Assembly: GCA_963082875.1 (NCBI GenBank)
Contig: OY720097.1
Span: 3,596,001 to 3,660,000 of the forward strand
DNA length: 64,000 nucleotides
Direction of reading: 5' to 3'
DNA from: Corella eumyota
Taxonomy: Eukaryota; Chordata; Ascidiacea; Phlebobranchia; Corellidae
Shown here: positions 1 through 11,756 of the stretch, piece after piece
Position numbering within the stretch: the first letter of the stretch is position 1
Layout of the letters: each line of letters begins with the position of its first letter
Made by a program: the position numbers and the translations under genes
Notes under the pieces: model-generated
Told to the model about the DNA's origin: nothing
The model's database searches: none
The model's input: the letters and a program-made list of their open reading frames with translations, nothing else

Positions 1-3000
1 AATTTTTGTACCCAGTTACGTAGGCATATAGGTCATAGGGTTAATTGGCATGAGAAATATTAGAAATAAAAATTTGCCCTAACTTTTTTGTTTTTGATTA
101 TTTTCAAAAATTTCTTTATCTTGAATTTAAGTTAACCCAATGCGTATTTAATAAAACTAATAATTTTTATTTTTGAGCAATGACGATTTGTATGAAATAT
201 GCTCATAACTTTTATGAATATAAATATTTCTTAATAATATTTTAAAAATACGTTTATTTAGTCACTGTTGTTATTATAGCAAAAGGAAATTAAAATCTAA
301 AAAAAAAAATTTTCGAAAATTTTTGTACCCAGTTACGTAGGCATATAGGTCATAGGGTTAATTGGCATGAGAAATAGTGGAAATAAAAATTTGCCCTAAC
401 TTTTTTGTTTTTGATTATTTTCAAAAATTTCTTTATCTTAAATTTAAGTTAACCCAATGCGTATTTAATAAAACTAATAATTTTTATTTTTGAGCAATGA
501 CGATTTTTATGAAATATGCTCATAACTTTTATGAATATAAATATTTTTTAATAATATTTTAAAAATACGTTTATTTAGTCACTGCCGTTATTATAGCAAA
601 AGGAAATTAAAATCTAAAAAAAAAAAATTTTTGAAAATTTTTGTACCCAGTTACGTAGGCATATAGGTCATAGGGTTAATTGGCATGAGAAATAGTGGAA
701 ATAAAAATTTGCCCTAACTTTTTTGTTTTTGATTATTTTCAAAAATTTCTTTATCTTGAATTTAAGTTAACCCAATGCATATTTAATAAAACTAATAATT
801 TTTATTTTTGAGCAATGACGATTTTTATGAAATATGCTCATAACTTTTATGAATATAAATATTTTTTAATAATATTTTAAAAATACGTTTATTTAGTCAC
901 TGCCGTTATTATAGCAAAAAGAAATTAAAATCTAAAAAAAAAAATTTTTTGAAAATTTTTGTACCCAGTTACGTAGGCATATAGGTCATAGGGTTAATTG
1001 GCATGAGAAATAGTGGAAATAAAAATTTGCCCTAACTTTTTTGTTTTTGATTATTTTCAAAAATTTCTTTATCTTGAATTTAAGTTAACCCAATGCGTAT
1101 TTAATAAAACTAATAATTTTTATTTTTGAGCAATGACGATTTTTATGAAATATGCTCATAACTTTTATGAATATAAATATTTTTTAGTAATATTTTAAAA
1201 ATACGTTTATTCAGTCACTGCCGTTATTATAGCAAAAGGAAATTAAAATCTAAAAAAAAAAATTTCGAAAATTTTTGTACCCAGTTACGTAGGCATATAG
1301 GTCATAGGGTTAATTGGCATGAGAAATAGTGGAAATAAAAATTTGCCCTAACTTTTTTGTTTTTGATTATTTTCAAAAATTTCTTTATCTTGAATTTAAG
1401 TTAACCCAATGCGTATTTAATAAAACTAATAATTTTTATTTTTGAGCAATGACGATTTTTATGAAATATGCTCATAACTTTTATGAATATAAATATTTTT
1501 TAGTAATATTTTAAAAATACGTTTATTCAGTCAATGCCGTTATTATAGCAAAAGGAAATTAAAATCTAAAAAAAAAAATTTCGAAAATTTTTGTACCCAG
1601 TTACGTAGGCATATAGGTCATAGGGTTAATTGGCATGAGAAATAGTGGAAATAAAAATTTGCCCTAACTTTTTTGTTTTTGATTATTTTCAAAAATTTCT
1701 TTATCTTGAATTTAAGTTAACCCAATGCGTATTTAATAAAACTAATAATTTTTATTTTTGAGCAATGACGATTTTTATGAAATATGCTCATAACTTTTAT
1801 GAATATAAATATTTTTTAGTAATATTTTAAAAATACGTTTATTTAGTCAATGCCGTTATTATAGCAAGAGGAAATTAAAATCTAAAAAAAAAAATTTCGA
1901 AAATTTTTGTACCCAGTTACGTAGGCATATAGGTCATAGAGTTAATTGGCATGAGAAATAGTGGAAATAAAAATTTGCCCTAACTTTTTTGTTTTTGATT
2001 ATTTTCAAAAATTTCTTTATCTTGAATTTAAGTTAACCCAATGCGTATTTAATAAAACTAATAATTTTTATTTTTGAGCAATGACGATTTTTATGAAATA
2101 TGCTCATAACTTTTATGAATATAAATATTTTTTAGTAATATTTTAAAAATACGTTTATTCAGTCACTGCCGTTATTATAGCAAAAGGAAATTAAAATCTA
2201 AAAAAAAAAATTTTCGAAAATTTTTGTACCCAGTTACGTAGGCATATAGGTCATAGGGTTAATTGGCATGAGAAATATTAGAAATAAAAATTTGCCCTAA
2301 CTTTTTTGTTTTTGATTATTTTCAAAAATTTCTTTATCTTGAATTTAAGTTAACCCAATGCGTATTTAATAAAACTAATAATTTTTATTTTTGAGCAATG
2401 ACGATTTGTATGAAATATGCTCATAACTTTTATGAATATAAATATTTCTTAATAATATTTTAAAAATACGTTTATTTAGTCACTGTTGTTATTATAGCAA
2501 AAGGAAATTAAAATCTAAAAAAAAAAATTTTCGAAAATTTTTGTACCCAGTTACGTAGGCATATAGGTCATAGGGTTAATTGGCATGAGAAATATTAGAA
2601 ATAAAAATTTGCCCTAACTTTTTTGTTTTTGATTATTTTTAAAAATTTCTTTATCTTGAATTTAAGTTAACCCAATGCGTATTTAATAAAACTAATAATT
2701 TTTATTTTTGAGCAATGACGATTTTTATGAAATATGCTCATAACTTTTATGAATATAAATATTTTTTAGTAATATTTTAAAAATACGTTTATTTAGTCAC
2801 TGCCGTTATTATAGCAAAAGGAAATTAAAATCTAAAAAAAAAAATTTTTGAAAATTTTTGTACCCAGTTACGTAGGCATATAGGTCATAGGGTTAATTGG
2901 CATGAGAAATAGTGGAAATAAAAATTTGCCCTAACTTTTTTGTTTTTGATTATTTTCAAAAATTTCTTTATCTTGAATTTAAGTTAACCCAATGCGTATT

Positions 3001-3830
3001 TAATAAAACTAATAATTTTTATTTTTGAGCAATGACGATTTTTATGAAATATGCTCATAACTTTTATGAATATAAATATTTTTTAGTAATATTTTAAAAA
3101 TACGTTTATTCAGTCACTGCCGTTATTATAGCAAAAGGAAATTAAAATCTAAAAAAAAAATTTTTCGAAAATTTTTGTGCCCAGTTACGTAGGCATATAT
3201 AGGTCATAGGGTTAATTGACATGAGAAATAGTGGAAATAAAAATTTGCCCTAACTTTTTTGTTTTTGATTATTTTCAAAATTTTTTTTATCTTGAATTTA
3301 AGTTAACCCAATGCGTATTTAATAAAACTAATAATTTTTATTTTTGAGCAATAACGATTTTTATGAAATATGCTCATAACTTTTATGAATATAAATATTT
3401 TTTAGTAATATTTTAAAAATACGTTTATTCAGTCAATGCCGTTATTATAGCAAAAGGAAATTAAAATCTAAAATAAAAAATTTTTGAAAATTTTGTACCC
3501 AGTTACGTAGGCATATAGGTCATAGGGTTAATTGGCATGAGAAATATTTAAAACAAAAATTTTACCCAACTTTTTTGCTTTTAGTTTTTTCGAAAATTCT
3601 TTTATCTTGAATTTAAGTTAAACCAATTTAAGTTAAACCAAAATGCGCACTCAATAAAACTAATAATTTTTATTTTTGAGCAATGACGATTTTTATGAAA
3701 TAAACTTACGATTTTTATGAAATAAACTATGGATATTTTTTTAATAATATTTTAAAAATACGTTTATTAGGCTACTTCCGTTATTATAGGAAAGGGAAAT
3801 TGAAATCTAAAATAAAAATTTTTTTTGGTA
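1..3830. repeat. Tandem satellite array, ~317-bp unit, ~12 copies
   Basis: The landmark CCCAGTTACGTAGGCATA recurs at about 11, 328, 646, 964, 1280, 1596, 1912, 2229, 2546, 2863, 3180 and 3498, giving unit lengths of 316-318 bp. Units differ at only a few positions, mostly A-tract lengths and single bases; the last one (from 3498) is diverged and carries small insertions. Units are AT-rich with no open frame. The array runs off the left edge, so its real size is unknown. Near-identity of units points to recent homogenisation. It may be pericentromeric or another heterochromatic satellite, but position on the chromosome cannot be read from sequence. Confidence 0.97.
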
Positions 3831-3893
3831 AGGAATCGAACTCGGATACATGGATTTGAAGTTCGGAGCCTTACTTACTAGCTAACGAGGTTG
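3826..3893 (-). repeat. tRNA-like relic at the edge of the satellite array
   Basis: Read on the minus strand, this segment has a B-box-like GAGTTCGATTCC, an A-box-like TTAGCTAGTAAGTAAGG and a loop CTTCAAA, then ends CCTTACC. The anticodon stem does not pair well and no acceptor stem forms, so it is not a working tRNA gene. It is either a decayed tRNA or the head of a tRNA-derived SINE. Confidence 0.4.
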
Positions 3894-3899
3894 CAATTT

Positions 3900-5245
3900 C
3901 CCATTTACAATTTTAAGTATACATCGAAAGGTTTAAACGAAAACATAAAAAAATTAAAATATTTTTAAATAGAATTTTTGCATATTTTTTTAGATCACTC
4001 AAAGGTTTAACATTTGTACAAGTTTAAAGAGTATGTGCTGCAGAAAAAATATTAGCAATGAAATCGTGATCCAAACTTGAACCTGCTAATAACGTCATTG
4101 GTTTACATATGAAATACAAAAACTCTGTAACTTTTGTTTTATTGCCTATTTTTAAAAATGCTTTATCTTTAAGGTTAGTTTGGATAATGCGGTTATAATA
4201 AAGTACTTAAATTTATATTTTGACAAAGATGCCACTTTTAGTAAAAGTTTCATAACTTTTTTTTTTAATAAAAAATAATTTAATTTATGGTTTGGTTGGG
4301 TACTGCGGTTTAAATAGTAAAGATAATTTTTAATCTTTAAAATTTTTTTGGAATTTTTTTTCTCTGGAAATTTATAGGGCTGATGACGTCACAGCCACGT
4401 AAGTATAAAAAAGTAAACCAAGTAGTACGCAGTATATAAAAACACAGTAACTTTTGTTTTATTGGATTTTTTTTTGAATTTCTTTATCTTGAATGTTACT
4501 TTGAATAAAACAGTTATAAAATAGAAATTTACATCAAGATTTAAAAACGCAAGATTTTTAATAAAAGTGTCATAACTTTTTTGTTAATTAGGTATTATTA
4601 AAAATAATTAAATTATAAATGAAGTGGGGTACTGCGGTTTTAATAGAAAAGTTAATTTTTATTTAAAAAAAAATTTAAAATTTTTTTTTCTCAAAATTTA
4701 TGGAACTGATGACGTCACAATCACGTAATTAAGCACTGATAAGGATGATGACGTCACAATCACGTAATTATGCACTGATAAGGAACATGTCAGTGCCTAG
4801 AATATAAAAATACTGTGACTTTTGTTCTATTGAAAATATTCCAGAATTTCTTTATCTCGAATGTTAATTTAAAAAATGTGGTTTTAATAAAATACTTCAA
4901 TTTATGTTTTAAAAAACAAGACTTTTATAGGAAAAAGGGTAAACATTTTTTGTTTCCTAAATAGTATTATTAAATATTTAATTATATATTGAGGCATTTT
5001 TAGTTAAAGTGTTATAAATTTCTTGTTCATTAAATTTTACTTAAAAAAATTAATTTAGTAGGGTCTTGCAAATTGATTAGTGAAGTCAATTTTTGATTTT
5101 AAAATTAAAAAAAAGTTTTTTACTTAAAATTTATGGGACTGATGACGTCACAGCCACGTAAGGTATGTAAACAAAGTAGTACAAAAAATATAAAAACATA
5201 GTAACTTTTGTTTTATTGGAATTTTTTCCTAAATTTCGTCACAGG
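3900..5245. repeat. Diverged older monomers related to the 317-bp satellite
   Basis: The phrase GTAACTTTTGTTTTATTG followed by a TTTCTTTATCTTGAATG-like run recurs near 4137, 4447, 4815 and 5201, and a last relative starts near 5587. It resembles the internal block of the young satellite (CTAACTTTTTTGTTTTTGAT, then TTTCTTTATCTTGAATTTAA), as does the CATAACTTTT motif. Spacing is irregular (about 310-390 bp). A second shared phrase, GGGACTGATGACGTCACAGC or a close variant, recurs near 4376, 4702 and 5135. I infer degenerate, no longer homogenised members of the same satellite lineage. Confidence 0.7.
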
Positions 5246-5255
5246 GTCACTTGCG

Positions 5256-5562
5256 TAGGTTCCGACAAGGCAGAAAGGTAAGACAACAAGGCAGTAAGGT
5301 AAGACAACAAAGCAGTAAGGTTCCGACAAGGCAGTAAGGTTCCAACAAGGCAGTAAGGTTCCGACAAGGCAGTAAGGTAAGACAAGGCAGTAAGGTTCCG
5401 ACAAGGCAGTAAGGTAAGACAAGACAGTAAGGTTCCGACAAGGCAGTAAGGTAAGACAAGGCAGTAAGGTTCCGACAAGGCAGTAAGGTTCCGACAAGGC
5501 AGTAAGGTTCCGACAAGGCAGTAAGGTAAGACAAGGCAGTAAGGTTCCGACAAGGCAGTAAA
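5256..5562. repeat. Minisatellite of two interleaved 18/19-bp units, ~16 copies
   Basis: Two unit types share the end ACAAGGCAGTAAG: GTTCCGACAAGGCAGTAAG (19 bp) and GTAAGACAAGGCAGTAAG (18 bp, two early copies 21 bp). About 16 units occur in a mixed order. Because unit lengths are not multiples of three and hold no minus-strand stops, three overlapping minus-strand frames stay open here; those are artefacts. Confidence 0.95.
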
Positions 5563-5579
5563 GTAAAACGCATTACTAA

Positions 5580-8360
5580 AAACAATGTAAGTTTTGGCTT
5601 ATTGAATAGTTTTGTTAATTTTTTTTTTGAAAGTTTTTTTGAGGTTACGCGATTGTAATAAAAAACTTTTATTAATAAAAAATTATTTTTTAATGTCACC
5701 GCATGATATATACATTTTATTAAAAACAACATTTCTATAATAAAATAGTAAGTACATTTATTGGAAGAACGAGAATCTAGATAAAAGTTTGCCTTTTTGG
5801 ATTACCTAATGAAAACTATATGATATTGGCTATATATTTATACAAATAATGTTAACACGAACTAGAAAAGTGGCTACATAAACAACTTAACAACAATAAC
5901 AAATCTGTCCTAATGTTGGATTAAGAACCACTGTTTGACAACCGTTTTCAAGGCGTTTTTAAAAGCATTAAATTCTAAACTCTTTTAAACTTAAGATTGA
6001 AATTAATATATTTACTTATATATTCGCAATAATAAATATAAAACTTAAAATATTTGAACAAGATAAGCAATTCCCAACCAAAACTAAGCAGCTACATAAA
6101 GTAACAACCTTCTTGGTTTTATTTTAAAATAAAGAAACGATTAATTCTCATCGAGCGCTGATACAGTTCAACGCTCATAAAAAAAGTTTTATTATTTATT
6201 TTGATTTATCTGTTTCGAGTCTTACTGTTTTTTTTTAATTCATTGGTTTTGAAATCACGACGGCATTTTATTCAGAAAGATTGAATTTCAGGGTTTTCAG
6301 GAAAATTTATTATGCTGAATATGAAGACAAAAAAACAGGGCTTTAATTGTTTGAAGGCTTAAACGTAAATAATTTTAAATGGCACAAGAAATTTTATTTA
6401 TGAATTCTTATACTAAGATGCGACATTTTTTTATGTATTTACTTCTTTTTACTCTGGTTCGTTAGTAATAAGCCATTGCACCACGTCAAGGTCAACCAGA
6501 AAGCAACAGGTTATTTTACCCTATAGGAAGGCAAACGATGGGATTTTAAAGGTACCTTGGAAAGGTAAGACACCTAAAAAATCCCAACCAAAAGCCTTTA
6601 ATTTAGTAATCAGCCAATTAACCCCAAATCCCAATTTAAACTAAGTTCGAGGGTGCGCGCGACTAATTTCTAATGCTCGGTATAGTAGGAAACTGTTTTG
6701 CTCTTACGGTACTAAACCGTTAAGTAAATAAGACTAATTTTAAACTAATAGATAAAGAGTCCAAGAGTAAAGCGAGAACCTGTAAGGGCCTGTAAAAAAT
6801 ATAGTTATTTGTTAGTTTATAAGTTAGAACCTGTAAAAGCCTGTAAAAAATAAAAGTGGTTAGAGAAAAATTGTAAGAAAGATGGCAACGGACCATATTT
6901 GTGCATTTTACTTACCATGTAAATATGATTCCAGTTCTTCTTTCACCAGAACGAAAGAAAAAAAACTACACCGAGCAAACTGACAACTAATTTACCTTTC
7001 TACTTTTTTAACTTCAGACAATGTTATTAACTTTGTGGTTTACCCAACTCCAACAAAGTTAAAACATTTTTTTTAAAACTATATTTTAAATATTTTAAAC
7101 CGCGATTTTAGTTTTTTGTTTAGTCCTAATACAAATACAATAAAGAATTGGGAGAAGAGAAAAATATTTGGTTTTAGGTTCTAAGTTTTAAACAAGTTAT
7201 AATAACCTTAAATTATGACAAATTAACCAAACACTTAATTACTCAAATTACCTAAGATTACATAACTATTGAAAAATTACCTAAGTTTAATTATTTAAGA
7301 TTAAATAAAATTTAAACTTTTAAGGTCCTGAGTTTTTACTTAATAACAAACTTAAAATTTTAATTATAAACTCATTTTTTTAAACTTTAAATTAGTGTTT
7401 AATATATGACATTTAACAAATAGTTACAATATGACTTTACACCAATGATAATCATGACAGAAAATGTGACAGAATTGGGTTCAAGTTTAGGTTTTAATCA
7501 TTTTTACTCAACTCTTAATTATGTTCCATCCATGTTTTATCCAAGTTCCTCCTACCCTGCGAAGTTAATTTCCATTTTCACAAGCTAATAAATAACAATT
7601 CTGCAGACTAAACATAGTGCTATATACTACCCAAGAGTAAAACGCACCACGCTCACTAAGGAAGAAAATAATTGATAGAAAGTAGAAAACCGGAGTTTAT
7701 AGATGCCGGTATTTAATTAGCGCGAAACTCTTAGTTTTATAATAAACTCTGCTGCACCCCCAAGCGTGTTGCTTCTTTAGTTAAAGTTTAGTCCCTGGCT
7801 ATTGAGGTTAAGCCTCCCACATTTAATTGTTCAGTAGCGTTTAGACCCTAAGATGAGCTGTGCGTTGTCTACATTAAGAAAAAATATTATTGATATGGCA
7901 CGAAATACAACAGTAATGAATAAATGTGAAAAAAAATATACAACATGGGACAACCCGAACGACCATTTGGCGATACGTGGTTCTGCTGACCTTAAGGGCC
8001 AAAACACAGACTAGTACTGGTAATGGGACACCTATGGGTACCTAACAATGGTATTGGGAAAATGGCCGCCGGGAACGCATCAGCTCATTGACTGTTTGAT
8101 CCCAAACTTTGACCGACCCACGAAGCGAAATGGGTAAATCTAGGTTTGGGACAGTCCGCAAAATAAAAATACACTGGGAGAAGAGAAAGATATTGCATAC
8201 AATTCTGTCTTATTCTAGTATTTTTAGACCTCAAAATTAGTGATTAAAATCACAAAATTTATATCTAATCTCAATGTCCATTGCTTTTCTGATCATCTAA
8301 TAATGATCAAACCATACGTCACATCCTCCATACGTGACGCCATAATTGTTGAATCCGAAA
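5580..8360. other. Gene-poor AT-rich stretch, nothing recognised
   Basis: No exon chain or family match was found. Small features are a repeated phrase GAACCTGTAA..GCCTGTAAAAAATA near 6777 and 6826, and GGGAGAAGAGAAAxATATT near 7150 and 8177. The 7950-8160 part is less AT-rich than its surroundings but is closed in all frames. Confidence 0.5.
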
Positions 8361-8366
8361 TCGTCA

Positions 8367-8760
8367 TTATTGATTAGAACAGCCAACATTGGAAGAAGTC
8401 ACTTTATCTTTTCGAATTTCTAAACAAAAAATAATTATTATAAAGCGGTAAATAAAGATTACATTATATATAAAGTTACAACACATATTGCTATACAGAT
8501 ATAATATTTATTTTTAAGCCAGTTTAGTTACATCATATATGAAAATTACTACGTCATACATAAGAGCTATGACATCACAGTTTTAAAATAATTCAAGTAC
8601 CAAATTATTATGTGAAACTATTTTGAATGATTTACCTTCAGCATAGAGCGCCTGAGCGTTCAGTTCCAATTCCGGCTCAAATCCTATCAGTTGTGACGTA
8701 ATAAGCGATGACGTCACTTGCTGGTGATAAGACGAACATAAAAGTGATGTTGACTTATCA
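8367..8760 (-). CDS. Possible 3' coding end of an unknown spliced gene
   Basis: Two minus-strand exons join in phase. The first, 8760-8636, follows a TTGCAG acceptor and ends GAAG before GTAAATC. The second, 8419-8367, follows TTTGTTTAG and ends in TAA. The product is about 59 residues, containing GFEPELELNAQALYAEE and ending in SSNVGCSNQ. No protein family was recognised. Upstream splice-like segments (about 9019-8917, 9230-9150, 10000-9890) exist but all their frames are closed, so no start codon could be reached. It may be a fast-evolving gene, the end of a longer gene with missed exons, or a non-coding spliced RNA. TGACGTCA palindromes sit in the first exon and in several of the upstream segments. 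Confidence 0.25.
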
Positions 8761-8762
8761 CT

Positions 8763-10900
8763 GCAACAAAAAATAAAATTAATTAGGTTAAAAATAATCA
8801 AAAAACACTTATCAAATAATAACAGAGTGAATATATTTTTATTAATTTAAAAAAAGTAGAAAGTTTAAATTAATTTTAAATGCATAAATTTATATATTTA
8901 AATTTAAGTACTTACCTTTTATTAATTAGGAACTGGCGTTATGAGCGACGTCATTTAGGCTGTAATGACGTCACTGATGCACAGTAAGTCTCAAAGACCA
9001 TTGCGCTAAAATCGTTCTAAAAATAGAAACAAGAGTTAATAAAAATGCATTTAACCGAAAATTGAGTATTTTACTATCACAAACAACTATGTCAAGTTAA
9101 ATTACTTAAATTTTTTTTAAGTATATAAATACCTTTAAACTTAGTTGGGTCCACTTTTATATTTTTCCAAGACAAGGCGTTGTTATGTCGATGACGTTGC
9201 ATAAGACGTCATTTGTCGTCGTGGGGCCTAGGGAGTGCTCAACTCGGTCGACAAATAAAAAGAAAAGAGATTTTAGACTAGAAGCGACAAATTGGTAGTC
9301 AAATAAATTATTACAACTGAATTAATTAACTAATATTTTAAGCGATCAAAACAAATCGGTTAAAATATAAAACATCATGTCAAATAAACTGAGAATATTA
9401 TTTTAATTTTTCTTTATATAATTTAAAGGTGGGTCTTTGTTTTATTAATACTTCAATATACGTTAAATATTCGCATCAGCAGCAGCAGCGCAGTTGCAGT
9501 AATATAGAGAAGAGTAAGAATAAGAATAGATGAAGAGTGAGTATTTGCGACGGTTGTAGCGTTTTTAAAACTAAGCTTTAAAACTAATATCGCAATTAGC
9601 ATAAAAGTTTAGCTCAAAATTAGTTTAATTTAGTTAATTTGCTAACGCAGCGCGCAGCAGCTTGCAAAAAAAATAAAATAAAAAATATCACACAATCATG
9701 CATATGAATATAATAACGTTATGGCAATAAAGCAACAGCACATGCAGCATATAGCGCTTAAAATTATTTCTTAAAATGTTAAAATGTTAAATTCTCAGTT
9801 TATTTTGACAAAATATCCATAAATACCGATTAAATTTCGTTTTTTAACACTTCAGTTTATTGATAAAAATAAATTCAAGTTTACTTACAAATAAATAATT
9901 GAAGTTACGAATCACCGTGACGTCATGGAATACGTCATGATCTACGTCACAAACCACCAGCTATCCCTATTCCACCAACTTTCGTCGAAACTTAAAAATT
10001 AAATTATTTTTATTATTTTAAAATTTTTAACATTTCTAAAAATATTTTATTTTTGGTAAATAAAAGGACTAGCCAATTCTTGCATTAATTTAAGGAACTT
10101 TTGTTCTTCCATGTTAAAAAACATACAAATTAAGCTTTTTAATTAACAAAAGGTTTAAACATTTGATAACGTAGCAAAAATATTAAAAATCCTAAACATA
10201 AATTAATTTTAGCAAAAATTATAAAATTAGTTTTACCTTATAAGCATAAGATCGACCTCCAAGACCTCTAAAGCTAAAATTAATTTTGATTTTCACTTAT
10301 AGATGTAATTTTGCTTTCTTGATGTGTTGTATGGCGTCATAAACTATAAATTGTCCATTAATTTTTGAACTTCTGCTTTCTAGTTGGTTTGTACAGCAAG
10401 ATGACGTCATAATAACTATACTTTTTTGTTGTAGAATTGTTGCAAAAAACATTAAAGATTTTTATGTAACTTGATGTAAACTGATTACAAATTTCAACAA
10501 CCTCCTATCACACGGTCTAGACAAGAAAGAGCCACGTGTCTCAGTTTCTAGAATTCCTTGCACTTCTTGCAAACCCGGGGCCGAAAATTGCAATCTCGGC
10601 GGAATTTAATCAACGCGCGCGCACCTCTCTCGATTAGGTTAAAGTTATAGAATGTTTCTATAGAAGAGAATTTACGGATTTTTCTGTAGGCATCTACGTT
10701 TCAATTTAAAGTCTTTTTCATTTATATAAAAACCTTACGCTTATTTGAATTTCTATGTATTAATGGTAGTAAAACTTGTGTTAAATGTCGGTTAACAAAA
10801 AAATATAACCTTTTATAGAAGTGTAAATGTTTAAATAACTTAGTTACTATCATAATTAGTTCCTCAAATTAACAACGTTGAGTTGCGATCAGTTTTTGTA
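8763..10900. other. Non-coding stretch with CRE-like palindromes and a GC-rich patch
   Basis: No coding exon is supportable. The stretch holds TGACGTCA at 8966, 9918 and 10402, a CAG-rich run near 9478-9500, and a GC-richer patch at about 10500-10640 with CACGTG (10533) and TTCTAGAA (10546). That patch could be a minus-strand promoter for the doubtful gene at 8.4 kb; this is inference only. Confidence 0.4.
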
Positions 10901-10906
10901 CACTTA

Positions 10907-11164
10907 AGGCCTGTTCACACGACAAGGTAACGTTGCGTTGCGCTGCGTTACGTAACTTTACGGATTCTAGGAAATAACAAATACAAAATATCTACTAAAA
11001 GTATACCGCTTACGAAATCCTGCGTAAATTTCGCTTCGGCTACAAAACTTTACAAAATCTTACGTAACTTACGCAAACTTTCGTACGTGTGAACGACTCG
11101 GTTCATTTTAAACGGTTGCAAAATCTTACACTACGTTACGTTGCGTACGCGTGTGAACGGGTCT
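10907..11164. mobile_element. PIF/Harbinger-like MITE
   Basis: The ends are inverted repeats: AGGCCTGTTCACACG on the left and, reverse-complemented, AGACCCGTTCACACG on the right, with further inverted similarity inside (runs of ACGTTGCGTTGCG and CAACGTAACG). A TTA lies directly outside each end (10904-10906 and 11165-11167), as expected for the 3-bp TWA target duplication of Harbinger elements. The element is 258 bp, non-coding and 31 bp from the tRNA gene. Family assignment rests on TIR style and TSD length. Confidence 0.7.
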
Positions 11165-11195
11165 TTAGATCGAAATTAGAAGCTTATAAAAAGCG

Positions 11196-11268
11196 AGTTC
11201 CGTAGTGTAGTGGTTATCACGTCTGCTTTACACGCAGAAGGTCATGGGTTCGAACCCCATCGGAACTA
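11196..11268 (+). tRNA. tRNA-Val (anticodon TAC)
   Basis: The 73 nt fold as a standard tRNA: acceptor AGTTCCG/CGGAACT with discriminator A, A box TAGTGTAGTGG, anticodon arm TCTGC-TTTACAC-GCAGA giving TAC, and T arm ATGGG-TTCGAAC-CCCAT. The body closely matches known animal tRNA-Val(TAC) sequences. A T-run (TTTTATTGTTTT) follows and can end Pol III transcription. No intron. Confidence 0.96.
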
Positions 11269-11756
11269 GACTTTTATTGTTTTAGTTTCGTTAAAAAAAA
11301 AATTCAAATAAAACAATAGTCGAAAACATCAATTAAAATAATTTCTTAGGTAATGTATTTCTTACCAATAAACATACTACCTTTTTTTTAGTATAGCTAT
11401 CGTTTGAATATGTGCACAAATATTAATTTTCAGTCTTTAGAATTATATAAAAAATATTATACTTGTTATTTATAAAAAACGAACTGTTTGCCATTTAAAA
11501 ACAGGGGTTTCAATATTTGATTTTAATATTTTGGTGACACTGGCACTCGCCTAGTTATAACTGCTGTGTTGATCTGCACGAAAAAAAACAAAGGTCCTTT
11601 ATTATTATCATTCATAATAAAGTATTCGTCTTTAGTGTATAAGTTTTTACTTGTTGGCATTTTATTTATTTATTTTGCACTGATTTGTTAGTAAATTTAA
11701 GACATCTTATTAAACATGTTTTTATTTCAGTTTATTTTTAATTTATTAAATACAAA
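11269..11756. other. Spacer and putative 5' region of the BCL2L13-like gene
   Basis: AT-rich spacer without coding exons. A strong 3' splice site, TTTTTATTTCAG, lies at about 11719-11730, 26 bp before the downstream ATG. It is either the end of an untranslated first intron or a spliced-leader acceptor. Confidence 0.4.

Noticed and set aside
5213-5732. Three overlapping minus-strand frames of 94-161 aa rich in LPCRNLTALSEPYC
   Set aside because: They are translations of the 18/19-bp minisatellite in three frames; the repeat simply lacks stops. No splice or start context.
7950-8165. Less AT-rich patch that looked like an exon or a transposon
   Set aside because: All frames are closed and no inverted or direct terminal repeats were found.
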